A stretch of DNA of 64,000 nucleotides, taken from JBKEAR01 sp047972425 (GTDB lineage Bacteria > Pseudomonadota > Alphaproteobacteria > JBKEAR01). A program made the translations under genes and the position numbers. Location: assembly GCA_047972425.1 (NCBI GenBank), contig JBKEAR010000027.1:1-64000 (forward strand). The letters run 5' to 3'. Each line of letters opens with the position of its first letter. Within the stretch, counting starts at the first letter, position 1. The notes beneath the pieces were generated by a model that saw only the letters and a program-made list of their open reading frames with translations, was not told the DNA's origin and searched no databases. Positions 61,254 through 64,000 of the stretch are shown piece after piece.

Positions 61254-62144
61254 TTATTGCTCAGGATAAACACCGGGAACAATAGGAATATATGCTTCAA
61301 CTTCTTTACCATTAAGATAATCAACAGCTGCATTTAGTGCCGTTGCACCCATTTTATCGGGATATTGTCTAATAACGGCAACAAAAGCTTTTTCTTTATC
61401 TACAGCATTACGGGCTTCTTCTAAACCGTCAAAACCGATAATTTTTACCTGATCTTGTTTTTTTGCCGTGTTAACCGCAACTGTAGCCGCTAAAGCTGCA
61501 TCATCACCAAAACCAAAAATACCGGTAATATCAGGATGCGCTTGAAGCATATTTTGTGTTGCGCTTAAAGCTTCAGGGCGTGTAATACCGGGCTGAATAT
61601 CAACAATTTCGATATCCGGATATTTTTCGTTAAGTACTTTTGAAAAGCCGTCAACACGGTCGATAACCGATTGAACAGTCGGATAATGAATAACAGCAAC
61701 TTCGCCCTTACCGCCTAAAAATTGACCCATTAGGTCGCCGGCAATCTCTCCGCCGCCATAGTTATCGGTTGCAACATGGGAAACAACATCGCTTCCATCG
61801 GCCGAAATATCAACTGTAAATACAGGAATACCGGCTTTTTTTGCTCTCGCTAAAGCACCACCAACACCTTTACTATCAACAGGTGATAAAATAATTGCAT
61901 CGACATCTTGAGTAATAAAATCTTGAATATCAGCAAGCTGTTTATTTAAGTCTTGGTTTGCAATAGAAACCTTTAAATCAACATTTTGTTTTTCTGCTTC
62001 TGCTTTCATTGCATCGGTTAAATCAACATAAAACGGATGTTGTTGTGTTAATAAAGATGCACCAATTTTATAGTCTTGGGCATTGGCGGCTAAACCAACG
62101 GCACATAAGCTTAATGCACAAGTTAAATGTTTAAAATATTTCAT
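61254..62144 (-). CDS. Sugar ABC transporter substrate-binding protein (RbsB-like)
   Basis: Periplasmic protein of the Peripla_BP_4 family, 296 residues including a signal peptide (cleavage near ANA-QD). It shows LLTQQHPFYVDLTDAMKAEAEKQNV (split), DVDAIILSPVDSKGVGGAL, VDISADGSDVVSHVATDNYGGG and FGFGDDAALAATVAVN, all of the ribose/allose/autoinducer-2 family. The ligand is a sugar or polyol and not predictable. Confidence 0.92.
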   Translation of the reverse strand: MKYFKHLTCALSLCAVGLAANAQDYKIGASLLTQQHPFYVDLTDAMKAEAEKQNVDLKVSIANQDLNKQLADIQDFITQDVDAIILSPVDSKGVGGALARAKKAGIPVFTVDISADGSDVVSHVATDNYGGGEIAGDLMGQFLGGKGEVAVIHYPTVQSVIDRVDGFSKVLNEKYPDIEIVDIQPGITRPEALSATQNMLQAHPDITGIFGFGDDAALAATVAVNTAKKQDQVKIIGFDGLEEARNAVDKEKAFVAVIRQYPDKMGATALNAAVDYLNGKEVEAYIPIVPGVYPEQ

Positions 62145-62167
62145 GATAACCTCCTTGTTTTCATGTT

Positions 62168-63097
62168 TTACATTTGTGGTAAAAAGTATGAAAGTTCATC
62201 ATAATTTGATATCCCTTCCATTGGCCCTTTTTGGGTTACTGAGTATGTCCCTGCGGCGGTAGCATATTGCAGGGCTTCTTTATATGACATTTTTTGTAAT
62301 AAACTCGAAAGCAGCATACCGGCAAAAACATCCCCTGCCCCTGTTGGGTCAACCTCGTTTACCGAGCATGCCTTAGCACAGATATGGGTATCTTTTGTAA
62401 TAAGTACAGCACCCTTTGCTCCTTTTTTTAGAACAATGATCTCTATACCATTATTGAGTATTTCTTTTATGCTTGCTTCCTCATCTTTAAGCCCTGTTAA
62501 AACCTCTAACTCACCTTCCGATGGTAAAAGAATATAAGTTTGGCTTAAGATTTTTTGAATAAGCTGATATTGATCGCCATGGGCAGATAATTCTTTGCGA
62601 ATATTCGGGTCAAAGCTCACTTTAACATTATATTTTTTGCAATAATCTAAGGCAGTTTCTACGGCATTACGCACAGAAGGAACACCTAATGATGAGCCGG
62701 TAATATGCAAAAACCCACCTTTTTTAAAATATTCTTCTTTTACTTGCTCAGGCTTTATTTGCCCGGCGGCGGCATGGGGGATATGATAAATAAAATCTCG
62801 GCTACCATTGTTATTGTAACGCACAAAAGCAATACCTGTTGTATATTCATCATCTATGCGTGCACCCTTAATATTGAGTGTCCCTAACCGCTCTAATATA
62901 TTCCGACCAAAATCATCATTGCCGACTGTACCAATGATAATAGACGCTGCCCCCGACTGAGCCGCTTGTGCCGCCATAATCGCCGGTGCTCCCGAAGGAT
63001 AAGGCCCATGCCATAAGCCTTGTTTGTCTAAGGGCTGATCCAACTTATCGGCCATAATTTCGACGACTAACTCTCCAATTGCTATAATATTACCCAT
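62168..63097 (-). CDS. PfkB-family carbohydrate kinase
   Basis: ATP-dependent sugar kinase, 309 residues. The N-terminal GELVVEIMADKLDQP, the G-rich PSGAPAIMAAQAAQSG, and the PfkB signature NEVDPTGAGDVFAGMLLSSL with the catalytic Asp in GAGD are present. With a ribose-type transporter and a GatZ-type protein it probably phosphorylates an imported ketose, for example tagatose 6-phosphate or fructose-like sugars; the exact substrate is unknown. It lies 23 nt upstream of the SBP gene and follows the GatZ-type gene by 4 nt. Confidence 0.9.
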   Translation of the reverse strand: MGNIIAIGELVVEIMADKLDQPLDKQGLWHGPYPSGAPAIMAAQAAQSGAASIIIGTVGNDDFGRNILERLGTLNIKGARIDDEYTTGIAFVRYNNNGSRDFIYHIPHAAAGQIKPEQVKEEYFKKGGFLHITGSSLGVPSVRNAVETALDYCKKYNVKVSFDPNIRKELSAHGDQYQLIQKILSQTYILLPSEGELEVLTGLKDEEASIKEILNNGIEIIVLKKGAKGAVLITKDTHICAKACSVNEVDPTGAGDVFAGMLLSSLLQKMSYKEALQYATAAGTYSVTQKGPMEGISNYDELSYFLPQM

Positions 63098-63101
63098 TGA
63101 T

Positions 63102-64000
63102 TTACTCTTCGCATGCTTGTTGATATTGTTGACAAACGCCCATAATTTTGGCTAATACAAGACTTTTACCATCAGCTTTGACTTTACCTGTACGTATATC
63201 CCAATAAATATCGGGGAAATACTGGCTAATCAATGGTAACGCAATCGGTTGATCTAAGTTTTTAAATAAGCGTTCAAGCGCTTGCTCAACTTCATTAAAA
63301 TTCCAGTAATATCGAATACGATCGCTTAAACTAAATTTACGCGCAAAAAGCTGTTGGTCTGAGCTACCCTCGTAATATTTTTGCCAATTTTTGGGGTTTT
63401 TAAGCATGATATTCTCAACAACTTCTTCAATATGCGATTGCTTATCGGTTGGGATATTTAGCTTTTCTATCGCACCTAAGGCAAAAATAGCCTCGCGCAT
63501 GGCAAAGGTTAAGGCTGGCCCCACTTTAAGAATTGCAAAATGATCTTTTACCAATTGTTTAAGGTTTTTTGGTTGTTGATAATCGGTCGAATGAGCCTCG
63601 AAAATCCAATTTTTATCCTCTGAGCAAAACTGGCTAAGCTCTTGGGCATCTTTGGGTTTATAATCATAAATTTGGGTATGGTCAAACTCCACACCCGGCT
63701 GAACCACTAAACCAATCACCCGATTAAAAGCTTCTTCTAAGTTCAGATAAGCAAATTCTTTTTCATGAATATCAAGGGTGTTTTGGGCATCTTTAACTGT
63801 TGTGACATGCATATGGTTCATTAAATCATCACTTGCACCGCCCGGCACCGGAACCTCGGTACCAATAATATAAACCGGTTTTTCTCTGCCAACTTCATTA
63901 GCTGCCGTTTCACAAGCCACACATAAACGTGCAGCTCTAGAGGCTATTGTGGCATCACTTAATGGAATAGGGTCATTTTTGCACGACATTGAACAATCCA
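63102..64000 (-). CDS. GatZ/KbaZ-type tagatose-bisphosphate aldolase family protein (N-terminus outside window)
   Basis: The frame is open past the window end: DCSMSCKNDPIPLSDATIASRA matches the interior of GatZ/KbaZ (LDASMSCAGDPIPL...), so ATG 63989 is internal and ~120 N-terminal residues are missing. Further matches are YIIGTEVPVPGGA, GVEFDHTQIYDYKP, FEAHSTDYQ, FAILKVGPALTFAMREAIFAL and SDRIRYYW. In enteric bacteria GatZ/KbaZ stabilises or completes class II tagatose-1,6-bisphosphate aldolase together with GatY/KbaY, which is not in the window. First visible gene of the operon with the kinase and the ABC transporter. Confidence 0.88.
   Translation of the reverse strand, partial: DCSMSCKNDPIPLSDATIASRAARLCVACETAANEVGREKPVYIIGTEVPVPGGASDDLMNHMHVTTVKDAQNTLDIHEKEFAYLNLEEAFNRVIGLVVQPGVEFDHTQIYDYKPKDAQELSQFCSEDKNWIFEAHSTDYQQPKNLKQLVKDHFAILKVGPALTFAMREAIFALGAIEKLNIPTDKQSHIEEVVENIMLKNPKNWQKYYEGSSDQQLFARKFSLSDRIRYYWNFNEVEQALERLFKNLDQPIALPLISQYFPDIYWDIRTGKVKADGKSLVLAKIMGVCQQYQQACEE

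Overview
The window is a 64 kb piece of an AT-rich alphaproteobacterial chromosome. Several things point to this group, probably near the Hyphomicrobiales (Rhizobiales): a Ros/MucR-type regulator, a cobS-cobT pair, tandem DUF3108-like secreted proteins, a bactofilin, an lptE-holA pair, and the gene order nfuA-tsaB-mucR-fur-miaB-phoH. The lineage is inferred from gene content and order only. No rRNA, tRNA, CRISPR array, transposase or phage gene was recognised.

Layout. 1-9.3 kb: the 3' end of an autotransporter gene, a mosaic of short palindromic repeats, a GNAT acetyltransferase, glucokinase plus an anchored hypothetical protein, an operon of two DUF3108-like proteins and an HtrA protease, ferrochelatase, and a SIMPL-domain protein. 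9.3-17.1 kb (minus strand): dnaB-alr, rlmE, cobS-cobT and argG. 17.2-20.8 kb: a peptide/nickel-type ABC transporter (two permeases and one double-ATPase) without its binding protein. 21-23.5 kb: an EamA permease, a J-domain protein, a ribbon-helix-helix protein and a CBS-domain protein. 23.5-27.6 kb: a molybdopterin operon (moaA, a moaC-mogA fusion, moeA, moaD, moaE) behind a good promoter and a structured leader that may be a Moco riboswitch. 27.7-36.4 kb: lptE-holA, a bactofilin, then the minus-strand run nfuA-tsaB-mucR-fur-miaB-phoH, and rimO. 36.5-46.8 kb: an SLC13-type permease, a solute-binding protein of the family that serves peptide transporters, a ComM-like ATPase, a TauE-type permease, ispH, a TRIC-type membrane protein, and feoAB with a Fur-box-like site upstream.

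47-64 kb is the most distinctive part. A ten-gene plus-strand operon (47300-56567) combines a PdxA-type dehydrogenase, a complete tripartite tricarboxylate-type transporter (tctB, tctA, tctC), two xylose-isomerase-like TIM-barrel proteins, an Asp/Glu-racemase-like protein, a split transketolase and a D-2-hydroxyacid dehydrogenase. It has a near-perfect sigma-54 promoter at 47234-47248. About 140 bp before that lies an array of five TGRAACA motifs with alternating 11- and 9-bp steps. A PrpR-like sigma-54 activator (56647-58515) follows the operon convergently and has its own sigma-70-like promoter with a perfect TGTGA-N6-TCACA site upstream. Upstream of the activator, on the same strand, is a ribose-type ABC transporter operon with a PfkB kinase and a GatZ/KbaZ-type protein that runs off the window end. 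Together these look like two adjacent carbohydrate or sugar-acid catabolic units. The substrate of the sigma-54 unit is unknown; the enzymes suggest chemistry around a phosphorylated sugar acid and hydroxypyruvate or other small ketols.

Two genome-style features recur. Six convergent gene pairs have stop codons that overlap or lie within 5 nt of each other, leaving no room for terminators. Three gene-free stretches (237-778, 8855-9274, 17091-17221) share exact pieces of a repeat mosaic made of small perfect hairpins.
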